Shown here piece after piece: positions 48,283 to 57,606 of a DNA stretch of 58,500 nucleotides. Each line of letters opens with the position of its first letter. The stretch's first letter is position 1. Where the stretch lies: positions 4,490,750-4,549,249 of the forward strand of contig NZ_CP033877.1 of assembly GCF_006970445.1 (NCBI RefSeq), read 5' to 3'. The position numbers and the translations under genes were made by a program. A model generated the notes under the pieces. That model was not told the DNA's origin and made no database searches. It saw nothing but the letters and a program-made list of their open reading frames with translations. The stretch comes from Stenotrophomonas maltophilia. GTDB lineage: Bacteria > Pseudomonadota > Gammaproteobacteria > Xanthomonadales > Xanthomonadaceae.

Positions 48283-48316
48283 CGGGTCAGATCCCCGCAG
48301 GGGCTCTGACCCCGGC
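48283..48316. repeat. REP-like palindrome, gggtcagatcccc family
   Basis: An imperfect stem (cgggtcagatcccc / ggggctctgaccccg) with a 3-bp loop, in the gap upstream of the rRNA methyltransferase. It shares its outer sequence with the palindromes at 21909, 38687 and 51716. Confidence 0.7.
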
Positions 48317-48320
48317 CGGC

Positions 48321-48344
48321 ATGCCAGCCAAGGTTGGCATCTAC
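48321..48344. repeat. REP-like palindrome, atgccagcc-aa-ggttggcat
   Basis: Member of the ccaacc/ggttgg family with a reversed GTAG head (ctac at 48341-48344). It lies directly behind the ggtcagatc-type palindrome, so two families sit side by side. Confidence 0.75.
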
Positions 48345-48372
48345 CGGAGCGGGGACCCCGGCCACCCGGCAT

Positions 48373-48401
48373 TTGACGGCGGCCCGGCCAGACGGCAGAA
48401 T
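48373..48401 (+). promoter_or_regulatory. Promoter of the riboswitch-terC transcript
   Basis: TTGACG (48373-48378), a 17-bp spacer and CAGAAT (48396-48401). It lies about ten bases before the start of the riboswitch element, which fits an RNA start near 48408. Confidence 0.6.
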
Positions 48402-48407
48402 CGGCGC

Positions 48408-48525
48408 CAGAAGGGGAGTAGCTCCCAGACGTTGTCGCCGTCATTTCGAGCCCGCAGGCTCCGGTGCAACGGCAGTTCCAGCCGACTGGAACTGCGAGCG
48501 AGACCTTCGCCGTACTGGCGAAGCT
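48408..48525 (+). ncRNA. yybP-ykoY (manganese) riboswitch
   Basis: The leader of the terC gene contains the conserved pieces of this riboswitch in order: aggggagtagc (48412-48422), cgccgtcatttcgag (48436-48450), ccggtgcaac (48461-48470) and gcgagaccttcgcc (48498-48511), the last paired with ggcgaag (48516-48522). The class senses Mn2+ and commonly precedes TerC/Alx-type genes, as here. The boundaries are approximate. Confidence 0.85.
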
Positions 48526-48609
48526 CTGTCCCTGGATCCCCCCTCCCGATCCTCCGTTGCAGATCCTCGCCGTCCGGCCTGGCATTCATCTTTCCAACGG
48601 ACATTCCCA

Positions 48610-49572
48610 ATGCAGACGATCGGTAACGTGTGGTTGTGGGGCGGCTTCGCAGCGGTGGTGGTCATCGCCCTGCTGGTCGACCTCGTGTTGATGCGCCATG
48701 GTGGACCGCACAAGGTCACCTTCAAGGAGGCCCTGTGGTGGTCCATCGGCTGGGTCGCGCTGGCCCTGCTGTTCAACGCGGGCCTGTGGTACTACCTGAA
48801 TGAGACCGCCGGCCAGGTTGTGGCCAACAAGGTCGGCCTCGAGTTCCTGACCGGCTACCTGGTCGAAAAGGCGCTGGCGGTCGACAACATCTTTGTCTTC
48901 CTGATGATCATGAGCTACTTCGCGGTGCCGGAGGAGCAGCGCCAGAAGGTGCTGATCATCGGCATCCTGGGTGCGATCGTGCTGCGTACGATCATGATCT
49001 TCGCCGGCAGCGTGCTGATCAGCCAGTTCCATTGGCTGCTCTACGTGTTCGGTGCCTTCCTGCTGTTCACCGGCTGGAAGATGTGGTTCGCCGCCGGCCA
49101 GGAGCCGGACCTGGAGACCAACCCGGCCCTGCGCTGGATGCGCAAGCACCTGCGCCTGCTGCCGGACTACGCCGGCAACGCGTTGAGCGTGAAACGCGAT
49201 GGCGTGCGCTGGTTCACCCCGCTGTTCGCGGTGCTGATCCTGATCGCGGTCACCGACGTGATCTTCGCGGTGGACAGCATCCCGGCGATCTTCGCGATCA
49301 CCACCGACCCGTTCATCGTGCTCACCTCCAACGTGTTCGCGGTGCTGGGCCTGCGTGCGATGTTCTTCCTGCTGGCCGGCATGGCCGACCGCTTCCACCT
49401 GCTGCCGTACGGCCTGGCGCTGGTGCTGGGCTTCATCGGCATCAAGATGATGATCATCGACCTGTTCAAGATCCCGACCCCGATCTCGCTGGGCGTGGTG
49501 GCGGTGATCATCGCCGCTACCGTGGTGTTGAGCCTGAAGTACCCGCCGAAGGAAGGCGAAGGCCAGGCCTGA
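48610..49572 (+). CDS. TerC-family membrane protein (Alx-like)
   Basis: 320 residues from the ATG at 48610. About nine hydrophobic segments, including FLTGYLVEKALAVDNIFVFL and AVTDVIFAVDSIPAIFAIT; these paired acidic segments are the TerC family signature. Alx and related proteins are linked to manganese export or metal loading at the membrane. The yybP-ykoY riboswitch in its leader supports manganese control. No tellurite-resistance cluster is nearby. Confidence 0.93.
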   Translation: MQTIGNVWLWGGFAAVVVIALLVDLVLMRHGGPHKVTFKEALWWSIGWVALALLFNAGLWYYLNETAGQVVANKVGLEFLTGYLVEKALAVDNIFVFLMIMSYFAVPEEQRQKVLIIGILGAIVLRTIMIFAGSVLISQFHWLLYVFGAFLLFTGWKMWFAAGQEPDLETNPALRWMRKHLRLLPDYAGNALSVKRDGVRWFTPLFAVLILIAVTDVIFAVDSIPAIFAITTDPFIVLTSNVFAVLGLRAMFFLLAGMADRFHLLPYGLALVLGFIGIKMMIIDLFKIPTPISLGVVAVIIAATVVLSLKYPPKEGEGQA

Positions 49573-49678
49573 GCCTGACCCGCTGGATGGCGCGGCCGGT
49601 GGGATTGTCCCGCCGGCCGTTTCCACTCTCCCGCGGCGGTGGCCTTGGTTTCGCACCAACCACCGCCATTGCTGAGGT

Positions 49679-50449
49679 ATGAACAACAACGCGCCCCTGC
49701 CCGCTGGCGACGTGCCGGCCCCCCGCAATGACCGCTCGCGCATCCTGCGGGCGTTCAATGTCAGCTTGGCCGCCGTGCTGGTGCTGGTGGCCGTGTTCGC
49801 CCTGCAGGGCACGTTCGACTGGCGACCGTGGGCAGTCGCGCCGCTGGAAGCCAAGGGCCTGCTTGGCCTGATCGGCGGCCCGATGCTGCATGCCTCGGTC
49901 GAGCACATCGCCGCCAACAGCATCGCGATCCTGATCCTCGGCACGCTGGCCGGCAGCGTCTACCCGAAAGCCACCGTGCGCGCCCTGCCCCTGCTGTGGC
50001 TGGGCTCGGGCATCGGTGCGTGGATGCTGGGCAATCCGGGCAGCGTGCACCTGGGCGCCAGCGGCGTGACCCACGGCCTGATGTTCCTGCTGGCCAGCCT
50101 GGGCCTGCTGCGCCGCGATCGCGCGGCCATCGCCACCGGCCTGATCGGCATGCTGTTCTACGGCGGCATGCTGATGACCATCCTGCCGCACGCCGATGGT
50201 GTGTCCTGGCAGTCGCACATGGGCGGCGCCTTCGCCGGCATCATCGCTGCGCTGCTGTTCCGCAACGCCGACCCGCTGCCACCGCGCCCGCGCTACAGCT
50301 GGGAAGATGAAGAGGACGAGGTCGAGCCGCTGGCCGACGACGAGCTGGAACCGCCGTCACCGCAGCGCGTGCCGGTGCTGTGGCAGCCGCGCGAGGGCCA
50401 GGACTACGTGGTGATCCCGTTCCGCCGGCCGGACGAGCCGCGCGGTTGA
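49679..50449 (+). CDS. Rhomboid-family intramembrane serine protease
   Basis: 256 residues. About six hydrophobic helices; the catalytic GASG motif (126-129, Ser128), HASVEHIAANS upstream and the catalytic His180 in SWQSHMGGAFAG. A Pro-rich acidic cytoplasmic tail (about residues 195-256, with EDEEDEVEPLADDE) is added. Rhomboids cut transmembrane substrates; the substrate is unknown. Followed by a SMAG pair. Confidence 0.92.
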   Translation: MNNNAPLPAGDVPAPRNDRSRILRAFNVSLAAVLVLVAVFALQGTFDWRPWAVAPLEAKGLLGLIGGPMLHASVEHIAANSIAILILGTLAGSVYPKATVRALPLLWLGSGIGAWMLGNPGSVHLGASGVTHGLMFLLASLGLLRRDRAAIATGLIGMLFYGGMLMTILPHADGVSWQSHMGGAFAGIIAALLFRNADPLPPRPRYSWEDEEDEVEPLADDELEPPSPQRVPVLWQPREGQDYVVIPFRRPDEPRG

Positions 50450-50455
50450 GCGATG

Positions 50456-50533
50456 GTAGTGCCGGCCGCTGGCCGGCAACCTCATGAACCTTCGTTGGCA
50501 ATCCTCGCGTTGCCGGCCAGCGGCCGGCACTAC
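50456..50533. repeat. SMAG-type REP pair, tail-to-tail
   Basis: Copies 50456-50478 (head gtag) and 50511-50533 (inverted), with identical cores, between the convergent rhomboid and glycerophosphodiesterase stops. Confidence 0.93.
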
Positions 50534-50541
50534 CGGGAGAA

Positions 50542-51648
50542 TCAGTTCCCCGCCGTGCCCATCCCGTCCACCGCCTGCCGGCCCAGCGCCGGATCATCGG
50601 TGAAGAAGGCATCGATGCCGGTCGCCAGGTAGGCGCGCATCTCGGCGATCGAGCCTTCGACGTTGCGCGCGTTGTCCGCGCCCTTGCGCAGGTTGCTGGG
50701 CTGGAAGTGGTTTTCCGGGCGGAAGGTGTATGGAATCACCATCAGGCCGGCCGCGTGCGCATCATGTACCAGCGACGTCGGCGTACCCAGCGCGCCCTTG
50801 GCATCCAGCGGAATGATCGAACGCAGCTCGGGGCCGATGCCATCGGCGTAGCCGGCGATGTCCTTCAGCCCGGCCGGGGTCATCATCTGTGCGTAGGTCA
50901 GCGTGCCGCCGGCCTTGGCGATGTCGGCCGGCTGGGTATCGCCCTTCCACAGCAGCTGCAGCAGGCGGATGTTGCTGCCCCGCCCGATCTTGCCATGCAG
51001 GTAACGCAGGTTGGCGGTCTCGAACGACTGGATGGTGACTGGGCCGACGTTGGTGTACGCATTGCCACGCAGCGCCGCCAGCAGCTTGTCCTCCATCGGC
51101 AGGCCGATGGACTGGAAGTAGGTCGGGTGCTTGATCTCCGGCACCAGGCCGATGCCGCGGTTGGCGCGCCCGGCCTGCTGCACCAGGAAGGCCAGGATCT
51201 CGTCCAGGCTGGCGATGCGGAACTGGCCGTCGTAGGCGGTGCTGCGCAGTTCCGGCAGGCGCTCACGGGCGTACAGGGTCTTCAGCTCTGCCAAGGTGAA
51301 GTCTTCGGTGAACCAGCCGTCGACCTTCTGCCCGTCGATCACCTTGCTGGTGCGGCGGCTGGCGAACTCCGGATGCGAGGCGACGTCGGTGGTGCCACCG
51401 ATCTCATTCTCGTGGCGGGCCACCATCACCCCGTCCTTGGTCATCACCAGGTCCGGTTCGATGTAGTCGGCGCCATCGGCGATGGCCTGCGCATACGAGG
51501 CCAGGGTGTGCTCGGGCAGCAGTGCGCTTGCCCCGCGATGGCCGTAGACCGACACCTTGGGTGCGGCCGGGGTGGAGGATTCAGCACTCATGGCCACCGA
51601 TGGTGCCATGGCCAGCGACAACAGCAACGCACAACCCCACGACTTCAC
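50542..51648 (-). CDS. Secreted glycerophosphodiester phosphodiesterase
   Basis: 368 residues from the GTG at 51646-51648, which has a ggggaag ribosome-binding site; an ATG at 51696 gives a longer but poorer N-terminus. Signal peptide (CALLLSLAMAPSVAMS). GDPD domain: VYGHRGASALLPEHTLASY (catalytic His), DYIEPDLVMTKDGVMVARHE (metal Glu and Asp) and AFFTDDPALG. GlpQ-like enzymes release glycerol 3-phosphate from lipid head groups in the periplasm. Confidence 0.93.
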   Translation of the reverse strand: MKSWGCALLLSLAMAPSVAMSAESSTPAAPKVSVYGHRGASALLPEHTLASYAQAIADGADYIEPDLVMTKDGVMVARHENEIGGTTDVASHPEFASRRTSKVIDGQKVDGWFTEDFTLAELKTLYARERLPELRSTAYDGQFRIASLDEILAFLVQQAGRANRGIGLVPEIKHPTYFQSIGLPMEDKLLAALRGNAYTNVGPVTIQSFETANLRYLHGKIGRGSNIRLLQLLWKGDTQPADIAKAGGTLTYAQMMTPAGLKDIAGYADGIGPELRSIIPLDAKGALGTPTSLVHDAHAAGLMVIPYTFRPENHFQPSNLRKGADNARNVEGSIAEMRAYLATGIDAFFTDDPALGRQAVDGMGTAGN

Positions 51649-51715
51649 TGCGACTTCCCCAAGCGGTATGTGATGGGCGTCAGTATGAGGCGGCAATGTG
51701 ACAGGTGGGGGAACT

Positions 51716-51746
51716 GGGGTCAGAGCCCCTTTGGGGATCTGACCCC
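51716..51746. repeat. REP-like palindrome, ggggtcagagcccc family
   Basis: The arms ggggtcagagcccc and ggggatctgacccc flank a 3-bp centre. It ends 4 bp from the mnmE stop codon and may serve as its terminator. Confidence 0.75.
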
Positions 51747-51749
51747 GTG

Positions 51750-53099
51750 TTACTTCCCGATGCAGAAACTGGAGAAGATCCTTCCCAGCAGATCATCGGC
51801 ACTCATCTGCCCGGTGATCTCGCCCAGCGCATCGTGGGCCAGCCGCAGTTCCTCGGCGGCCAGTTCCAGGTGCTCGTGGGCCAGCTCGCCATCGGCGCGC
51901 TGCGCATGTTCCTGCGCGCGTTCAATCGCATCCACGTGTCGCGTACGCGCAGAGAATTCGCCGTCCACCTGCTCGCCTGCCCCGGCGCTGGCGATGCTGC
52001 GCAGGCGCGCATGCAGATCTTCCAACCCGGCGCCGGTCGCAGCTGAAACAAACACGCGGTCCGGATCATCCAGCGCCGGCAGCACGTCCAGCAGATCCGA
52101 CTTGTTGTGGATGTAGACCTTGTGCGGCACCGCCGCCACGGCCTCGCCCAGTGCCGCTTCGCCGGCCGCCGGATCGCGCGCATCCAGCACGATCAGCGCC
52201 AGGTCGGTGCGCTCGATTTCCACGTGGGCGCGGCGCATGCCTTCGCGTTCGATGGCGTCACCGCCGTCGCGAAGGCCGGCGGTGTCGACCAGGGTCAGCT
52301 CCAGGCCGTCCAGGCGGATGGTCTCGCGCAGGGTGTCGCGGGTGGTACCGGCGATGTCGGTGACGATGGCGCGCTCGCTGCCAGCCAGGGCATTGAGCAG
52401 TGAGCTCTTGCCGGCATTCGGCGGACCGATCAGCACCGCATGCAGGCCATCGCGCAGGCGGCGACCGCGTTCGGCGTCCCGCCGCAGCAGGGCCAGGTCG
52501 GCGCGTGCCTGCTCCAGGCCACGCCGCACCTGCGCGCCGCCGAGCGTGTCCAGCGGTTCGTCGGCGAAGTCGATGGCCGCTTCGACATGGATGCGCAGCA
52601 GCACCAGCTGTTCGATCACCGCGTCGATCCGGCGCGAGAACACACCATCCAGCGAACGGCGCGCCGCGCGTGCGGCGCGGTTGTCGCCGGCGGCGATCAG
52701 GTCGGCAATGGCCTCGGCCTGGGCGAGGTCGAGCTTGCCATTGAGAAACGCCCGTTCGCTGAACTCACCCGGTCGCGCCTGGCGCGCACCGAGCCCAATG
52801 CAGCGCGCGACCAGTTGCTGCAGCAGCACCGGGCTGCCGTGGCCCTGCAGTTCCACCACCTCTTCGCCGGTGAAGCTGTTCGGTGCCGGGAACCACAGCA
52901 CGATGCCATCGTCGATGACTTCGCCATCAGCGTCGCGCAGGCGTGCGTAGTGCGCGTGGCGCGGGCGCAGTGCAGGCGCGCCCAGCGCATTGGCGATCGC
53001 CGCGGCACGCGGGCCGGACAGGCGCAGCAGACCAACCCCCCCGGCGCCGGGGGCACTGGCGATGGCCACGATGGTGTCGGTACGGATCGCGTCGCTCAT
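51750..53099 (-). CDS. mnmE: tRNA uridine-5-carboxymethylaminomethyl modification GTPase MnmE
   Basis: 449 residues. N-terminal tetrahydrofolate-binding domain ([21 protein letters not shown]), helical domain and inserted GTPase with G1 GPPNAGKS (225-232), TTRD, G3 DTAG (272-275) and NKSD. It ends with the invariant C-terminal CIGK, whose cysteine is needed for the modification. With MnmG it modifies U34 of certain tRNAs. It starts 3 bp after the stop of the large lipoprotein gene, so it is probably co-transcribed with it. Confidence 0.97.
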   Translation of the reverse strand: MSDAIRTDTIVAIASAPGAGGVGLLRLSGPRAAAIANALGAPALRPRHAHYARLRDADGEVIDDGIVLWFPAPNSFTGEEVVELQGHGSPVLLQQLVARCIGLGARQARPGEFSERAFLNGKLDLAQAEAIADLIAAGDNRAARAARRSLDGVFSRRIDAVIEQLVLLRIHVEAAIDFADEPLDTLGGAQVRRGLEQARADLALLRRDAERGRRLRDGLHAVLIGPPNAGKSSLLNALAGSERAIVTDIAGTTRDTLRETIRLDGLELTLVDTAGLRDGGDAIEREGMRRAHVEIERTDLALIVLDARDPAAGEAALGEAVAAVPHKVYIHNKSDLLDVLPALDDPDRVFVSAATGAGLEDLHARLRSIASAGAGEQVDGEFSARTRHVDAIERAQEHAQRADGELAHEHLELAAEELRLAHDALGEITGQMSADDLLGRIFSSFCIGK

Positions 53100-53102
53100 G
53101 GC

Positions 53103-55775
53103 TCAGAGCTTCTCCAGCTGCGCGCGCGCCTGGGCCGCGCCGCTGCCCTGCGGCTGCAGCGCCAGGTAAGTCGTGTAGGCCTGCCTGGCCTTGGCCTTGT
53201 CGCCCGCGTTGAAGTAGGCATCGCCCAGGTTCAGATGGGCCACCGCGCGCGACGGGTCGATCTTCAAGGTGTTCTCCAGCCAGCGTGCGGCTTCCGCATA
53301 ACGCTGCTGGCGGTAGTAGACGAAGCCGAGGTTGTTCGCAGCCTGGGCAAAGTCAGGGCGCAGCTTCAGCGCTTCGGCGAACTGCGCGGCCGCCTCGTCG
53401 TACTGCTTCTCGCGGTACAGCTGCAGGCCGCGGTCATTGGCCTGCTGCGCGCGCTGGCGGTCGGACGCCGGGCCGGCGGTGGGCACCACCAGCTTGGCCT
53501 TGCCGCCCTGCAGGTCGGCCACGGTCACCGGTGCCTGGCTGCCCTTGGCTTCGCTGGCGGCATCCACCTTGTTGTTCAGTGCAATCGCATCGGCGGTCAG
53601 CTGGCGCGTATCGGCGTTGAGGAATTCCTGGCTGTCCGGCACCTGGAACACGAACTCGCCCCCCTGCGAACCGGGCAGGCTGCCGAACGCCGGGGTCTGG
53701 TGCGAGACCGCCGATACGGCCGGCGCCACGTAGGCGGCCAGCTCGGTACCGGTGATCAGGCCGTCGCCGTTGAGGTCACCCTTGCCGGCCAGCGCCTGCA
53801 GCAGCACCCAGGTGAACACCGAGTGGCCGTTCGGGCCGGCATCGGCCACCTGCTGGTCGGCACCACCGGCGGTCAGCATCTGCCGCGCGCTGCGGCGGGC
53901 GTTCTCGCGCAGGAACGACGACGACGACGGGCCACCACGGGTCAGGCCCAGGCCGCTGTAGCAGGCATCCATTACGAACATCACATGCTTGGCCTGCATG
54001 CTTTCGGCGATGTTCTGGATGTCGGTCATCGCAATCGCGTCGGTGGCGAATTCCTTCGGATCCGAATCGACCGGAATGATGTAGCCGAGGTCGCGCCCGG
54101 AGGCGAGCTGGCGGGTCGCGCCATGGCCGGCGAAGAACACGAACACGCGGTCGTTCTTTCCGGTGCGGTCGTCGGCCAGGCGGTCGTGGAAGGCCGCGAG
54201 GATGTTGTTGCGGGTGGCCTGCTCGTTCTTCAGCACGATCACCTGCGAGGACGGGAAGCCGAACTGCCCGGTCAGGGTATCGGCCACCGCCTGGGCATCA
54301 TGGCTGGCGTACTCCAGCTTCGGCCACTTGGCGTAGTTGTCGATGCCGACCACGATCGCCCACGACTTCTCGTAGCCGGTGGTGACCGTGGCGGCACCGG
54401 CATCACCCTTGCGCGCTCGTGCAACGGTGAAGTCGCGGCCGTTCCATCCGGCGAACTGGTAACCATCGGCAATCAGCCGATCGAGGATCTGCGGCAGCGC
54501 CTTCACCGCACGATCGTGGATGTCGTGGAACAGGATGATGCCGCGCTGTTCCTTGTTCACCTGGTCGAGTACGCGCTGTACGATCGATTCCGGCACCGGG
54601 TCGGCCCAGTCCATCGAGTCGATGTTCCACATGATCGACTTCAGCCCGGCTTCGTTGAGCAGCTGCAGGCCTTCGGCATTGCGCGCGCCATACGGGAAGC
54701 GGAACAGCGGTGCGCGCTTGCTGTCGACATCCTTCAGCAGCGTGTCGGTGTCCAGCACCTGCTGGCGCAGCGCGTCGCCGGTGGTGCGCGACAGCTGGGC
54801 GTGGGTCAGGCTGTGGTTGCCGACCGCATAGCCCTCTTCCATCAGGTTGCGGCTGATCTTCGCCATCGGGCCGAGGCTGACCTTGCCGTCGGCCTCGACC
54901 TTGCCCAGGTTGCGGCCCACTTCGAAGAACACGCCCGGCACATCGTAGCGCTTGAGGATGGCCACCACTTCATCGGTGTAGGCCTTGTGCGGACCGTCGT
55001 CGAAGGTCAGCACCACGGTCTTGGCCGGCAGGTCGCGTCCGAAGATCTCGCGGTCGCTGTCCTTCATCGACATCGGATACGGCTCGATCACGCCATAGTC
55101 GCGCAGGATCGCTTCGCGGCTGTAGTCCTTGTGCAGGTGGGCGATGTAGTCGTCCCACTTCTCGCGCTTCAGTTCGATGGCGCGGGTGCGCTCGAAACGG
55201 CTGAAGATGCGGGTCAGTTCCTGGTTGTAGTTGCGCTCGATCTCATCGAGCGCCTCCAGGTCCTCACCGATGCGCTGGTGCAGTTTCACCGCCGGCAGCG
55301 AGGAATCGGTGCCGACCCGCTCATGCAGATCACGCAACACTTCGCGGAAGGCCAGGCGGTCGGCGTCGAACAGCTCGGGCGCCGACTCGATGTAGTCCAG
55401 CACGGTGCCGAGGGTGGCGAAGCGCTGTGCGCTGGAACCGCGCAGCAAAGTGTCGAACTGCGCGGCGATGGCCGTGCGCTGTTCCAGGCCATCGTGGAAC
55501 AGCTGTTGGCCCACGCGCGTGGAAGTGCCGCGGTCGGCGGCCGACTGCTGTTCCTCGTCGGCCAGCAGCACGATGATCCGGCGGTAACCGTCGAGCTGCT
55601 TCTGCAGCGCCGCCAGCAACGGCGCTGCGGCGGGATCGGCGGCGGCCGCGGCCTGCGCGCTCGGCTGGGTGACCGTGGTCGCCGGCGCCTTCGCGTCCTT
55701 GTCGCCGCAGCCGGCAACAACCAGCGTCAACAACAGCGAGGGCAGGAACAGGCGGAACGACGACGCACGCAGCAT
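53103..55775 (-). CDS. NodB deacetylase / caspase-like / TPR fusion lipoprotein
   Basis: 890 residues. Lipobox VAGC (Cys23) with Gly at +2 predicts an outer-membrane or envelope lipoprotein. Residues 50-230 are helical, without known family. Residues about 250-450 are a NodB polysaccharide deacetylase with all five motifs: TFDDGP (Asp259, Asp260), HSLTH (321-325), RFPYG (359-363), DSMDW (386-390) and LFHDIH (415-420). Residues 470-665 are a peptidase C14 (caspase) domain with the dyad His551 (FAGHG) and Cys605 (DACYSG). An EF-hand-like loop follows at 667-678 (D-x-N-x-DG-x-I-x3-E). Residues 775-880 hold two or three TPR repeats. The terminator at 55830-55855 cuts it off from yidC, and mnmE follows after 3 bp. 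Confidence 0.9.
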   Translation of the reverse strand: MLRASSFRLFLPSLLLTLVVAGCGDKDAKAPATTVTQPSAQAAAAADPAAAPLLAALQKQLDGYRRIIVLLADEEQQSAADRGTSTRVGQQLFHDGLEQRTAIAAQFDTLLRGSSAQRFATLGTVLDYIESAPELFDADRLAFREVLRDLHERVGTDSSLPAVKLHQRIGEDLEALDEIERNYNQELTRIFSRFERTRAIELKREKWDDYIAHLHKDYSREAILRDYGVIEPYPMSMKDSDREIFGRDLPAKTVVLTFDDGPHKAYTDEVVAILKRYDVPGVFFEVGRNLGKVEADGKVSLGPMAKISRNLMEEGYAVGNHSLTHAQLSRTTGDALRQQVLDTDTLLKDVDSKRAPLFRFPYGARNAEGLQLLNEAGLKSIMWNIDSMDWADPVPESIVQRVLDQVNKEQRGIILFHDIHDRAVKALPQILDRLIADGYQFAGWNGRDFTVARARKGDAGAATVTTGYEKSWAIVVGIDNYAKWPKLEYASHDAQAVADTLTGQFGFPSSQVIVLKNEQATRNNILAAFHDRLADDRTGKNDRVFVFFAGHGATRQLASGRDLGYIIPVDSDPKEFATDAIAMTDIQNIAESMQAKHVMFVMDACYSGLGLTRGGPSSSSFLRENARRSARQMLTAGGADQQVADAGPNGHSVFTWVLLQALAGKGDLNGDGLITGTELAAYVAPAVSAVSHQTPAFGSLPGSQGGEFVFQVPDSQEFLNADTRQLTADAIALNNKVDAASEAKGSQAPVTVADLQGGKAKLVVPTAGPASDRQRAQQANDRGLQLYREKQYDEAAAQFAEALKLRPDFAQAANNLGFVYYRQQRYAEAARWLENTLKIDPSRAVAHLNLGDAYFNAGDKAKARQAYTTYLALQPQGSGAAQARAQLEKL

Positions 55776-55829
55776 GGTGGACTCGAAGGTGGGAGGAACG
55801 ATGTGCAGGCGATTCTAACGCCGCATGCG

Positions 55830-55855
55830 AAAAGCCCGCCTTGCGGCGGGCTTTT
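55830..55855 (-). terminator. Rho-independent terminator after yidC
   Basis: The arms aaaagcccgcc and ggcgggctttt (11 bp) flank a 4-bp loop. The element is symmetric, with an A/T tail on either strand. It lies 35 bp past the yidC stop. Confidence 0.9.
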
Positions 55856-55864
55856 GCTGGGGTC

Positions 55865-55887
55865 AGCCGGCCAGCGGCCGGCTCTAC
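55865..55887 (-). repeat. Single SMAG-like palindrome
   Basis: Variant core agccggccagcggccggct with a reversed GTAG-type head (ctac). A solitary copy between the yidC stop and its terminator. Confidence 0.8.
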
Positions 55888-55890
55888 CGA

Positions 55891-57606
55891 TTACTTCTTC
55901 TTGACCGGGGCCGGAGCGGTGGTGGCCGGGACTGGCTCGCCGCCATGGCGCTTGGTCATCCACCACTGCTGCAGCAGGCCCAGGCCGCCGTTGACCACCC
56001 AGTACAGGACCAGGCCGGACGGCATGAAGGCCATCATGACGCCGAACACCAGCGGCATGAACTGCATCATCTTCTGCTGCATCGGGTCCATGCCCGGTGC
56101 CGGGGTCAGCTTCTGGGTGAACCACATCACTGCCACGTTGATCACCGGCAGGATGAAGTACGGGTCGCGCGCGGTCAGGTCCTGGATCCAGCCGAACCAG
56201 GGCGCCTGGCGCAGTTCGACCGATTCCACCAGCACCCAGTACAGGGCGAAGAAGATCGGCATCTGGATGAGAATCGGCAGGCAGCCGCCCATCGGATTGA
56301 TCTTTTCCTTCTTGTACAGCTCCATCATCGCGGTCTGGAACTTCTGGCGGTCGTCGCCATAGCGTTCCTTCAGCTGCGCGATGCGCGGCTGGAAGCGGCG
56401 CATCTTGGCACCGCTCTTGTACTGGGTCGCCGACAGCGGGTACAGCACCAGCTTCAGCAGCACCACCAGGCCGACGATCGCCCAGCCCCAGTTGCCGACC
56501 AGCTTGTGCACCTGGTTCAGCACCCAGAACAGGCCCTGGCCGATCACCGCCATCATCGAGAAGCGGCTGTAGTCGACCACGCGGTCCAGGCCCGGCACGT
56601 CTTCCTTGGCGATCAGGTTGACCAGCTTCGGGCCGACCCACAGGCGGGCCTCGGTGCTGGTGGACTGGCCCGGGGCCACAGTGAAGGCCGGGCCACGCGC
56701 TTCGATCAGGTCACGACCGGCCACCTGCGACAGCACGTAGTGCGCGGTCTGGTCCTTCTGCGGGATCCAGGCGGTGAAGAAGTGGTGCTGCAGCATCGCC
56801 AGCCAGCCGCCGGTGATGTTCTGGTTCAGCGCGCCGTCGTCCAGATAATCCTTGAACGCACGACGCTGGTACTTCTTGTCGTTGTCGTACCAGGTGGCAC
56901 CGTTGAAGCTGAAGGAATCCGGGTTGGTCATGCTCCGCGACAGGATGGTCGGGGTGCGGTCCAGGGTGCGGTAGACGTAGCCGTTCCACGGCGCGGCGCC
57001 GGCGTTGCTGACTTCGTCCTTGAAGCGCACGGCGTACTCGTTGCGCGAGACGGTCAGGGTGCGCTTGATGGTCACGCCGTTGTCGGCGGTCCACACGAAC
57101 GGGATCTGCAGTTCGTTCTGGCCCTTGGCCAGCACGAAGTCCTTGGTGTCACCGACCAGCTTGAAGCCGTCGGCGCCGGGAACCGGGGTGTTCTTGTCTT
57201 CGCTGGCCCAGCCACTGATCGCGCTGTACGGATGCGCGGGGTCTTCGGTCAGCAGGCGTACCGGCGGGCTGCCTTCGTCCTTGGTCTGCGGGAACTGCAG
57301 CAGCTCGGCATCGAGCACGCGGCCGCCATCAAGCACCAGGCGCAGGACGTCGGTGGTGACGGTCACGCGCTGGCTGGCCGGGGTGGCACTGGCCTGGGCC
57401 TGCACAGCGGCCTGGCCCGGGGCGCCCGGGACCTGTGCACTGGGAATGCTGCCCGGGGCAGCGCCCGGAACACTCTGTGCGGCAGCCGGGGCCGACGTGG
57501 TCGTCGGTGCCGGGGTCGGAGCAGCCTTTTCACGGCTCCACTCCATCCACAGCAGCACGGCCACCATCAGCCAGGCAAAAATGAGGAATACGCGGGTCTG
57601 GTTCAT
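55891..57606 (-). CDS. yidC: Membrane protein insertase YidC
   Basis: 571 residues. N-terminal transmembrane helix ([18 protein letters not shown]), an Ala/Pro-rich linker, the periplasmic beta-sandwich domain (residues about 75-340) and the five-helix 60KD_IMP core ([58 protein letters not shown]). The ATG overlaps the rnpA stop by one base. YidC inserts and folds inner-membrane proteins with or without Sec. Confidence 0.97.
   Translation of the reverse strand: MNQTRVFLIFAWLMVAVLLWMEWSREKAAPTPAPTTTSAPAAAQSVPGAAPGSIPSAQVPGAPGQAAVQAQASATPASQRVTVTTDVLRLVLDGGRVLDAELLQFPQTKDEGSPPVRLLTEDPAHPYSAISGWASEDKNTPVPGADGFKLVGDTKDFVLAKGQNELQIPFVWTADNGVTIKRTLTVSRNEYAVRFKDEVSNAGAAPWNGYVYRTLDRTPTILSRSMTNPDSFSFNGATWYDNDKKYQRRAFKDYLDDGALNQNITGGWLAMLQHHFFTAWIPQKDQTAHYVLSQVAGRDLIEARGPAFTVAPGQSTSTEARLWVGPKLVNLIAKEDVPGLDRVVDYSRFSMMAVIGQGLFWVLNQVHKLVGNWGWAIVGLVVLLKLVLYPLSATQYKSGAKMRRFQPRIAQLKERYGDDRQKFQTAMMELYKKEKINPMGGCLPILIQMPIFFALYWVLVESVELRQAPWFGWIQDLTARDPYFILPVINVAVMWFTQKLTPAPGMDPMQQKMMQFMPLVFGVMMAFMPSGLVLYWVVNGGLGLLQQWWMTKRHGGEPVPATTAPAPVKKK

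Noticed and set aside
52440..55904. 1154-residue open frame antisense to mnmE and the lipoprotein gene
   Set aside because: It spans two well-supported genes in reverse and has no recognisable domain. Long antisense frames are common at this GC content.
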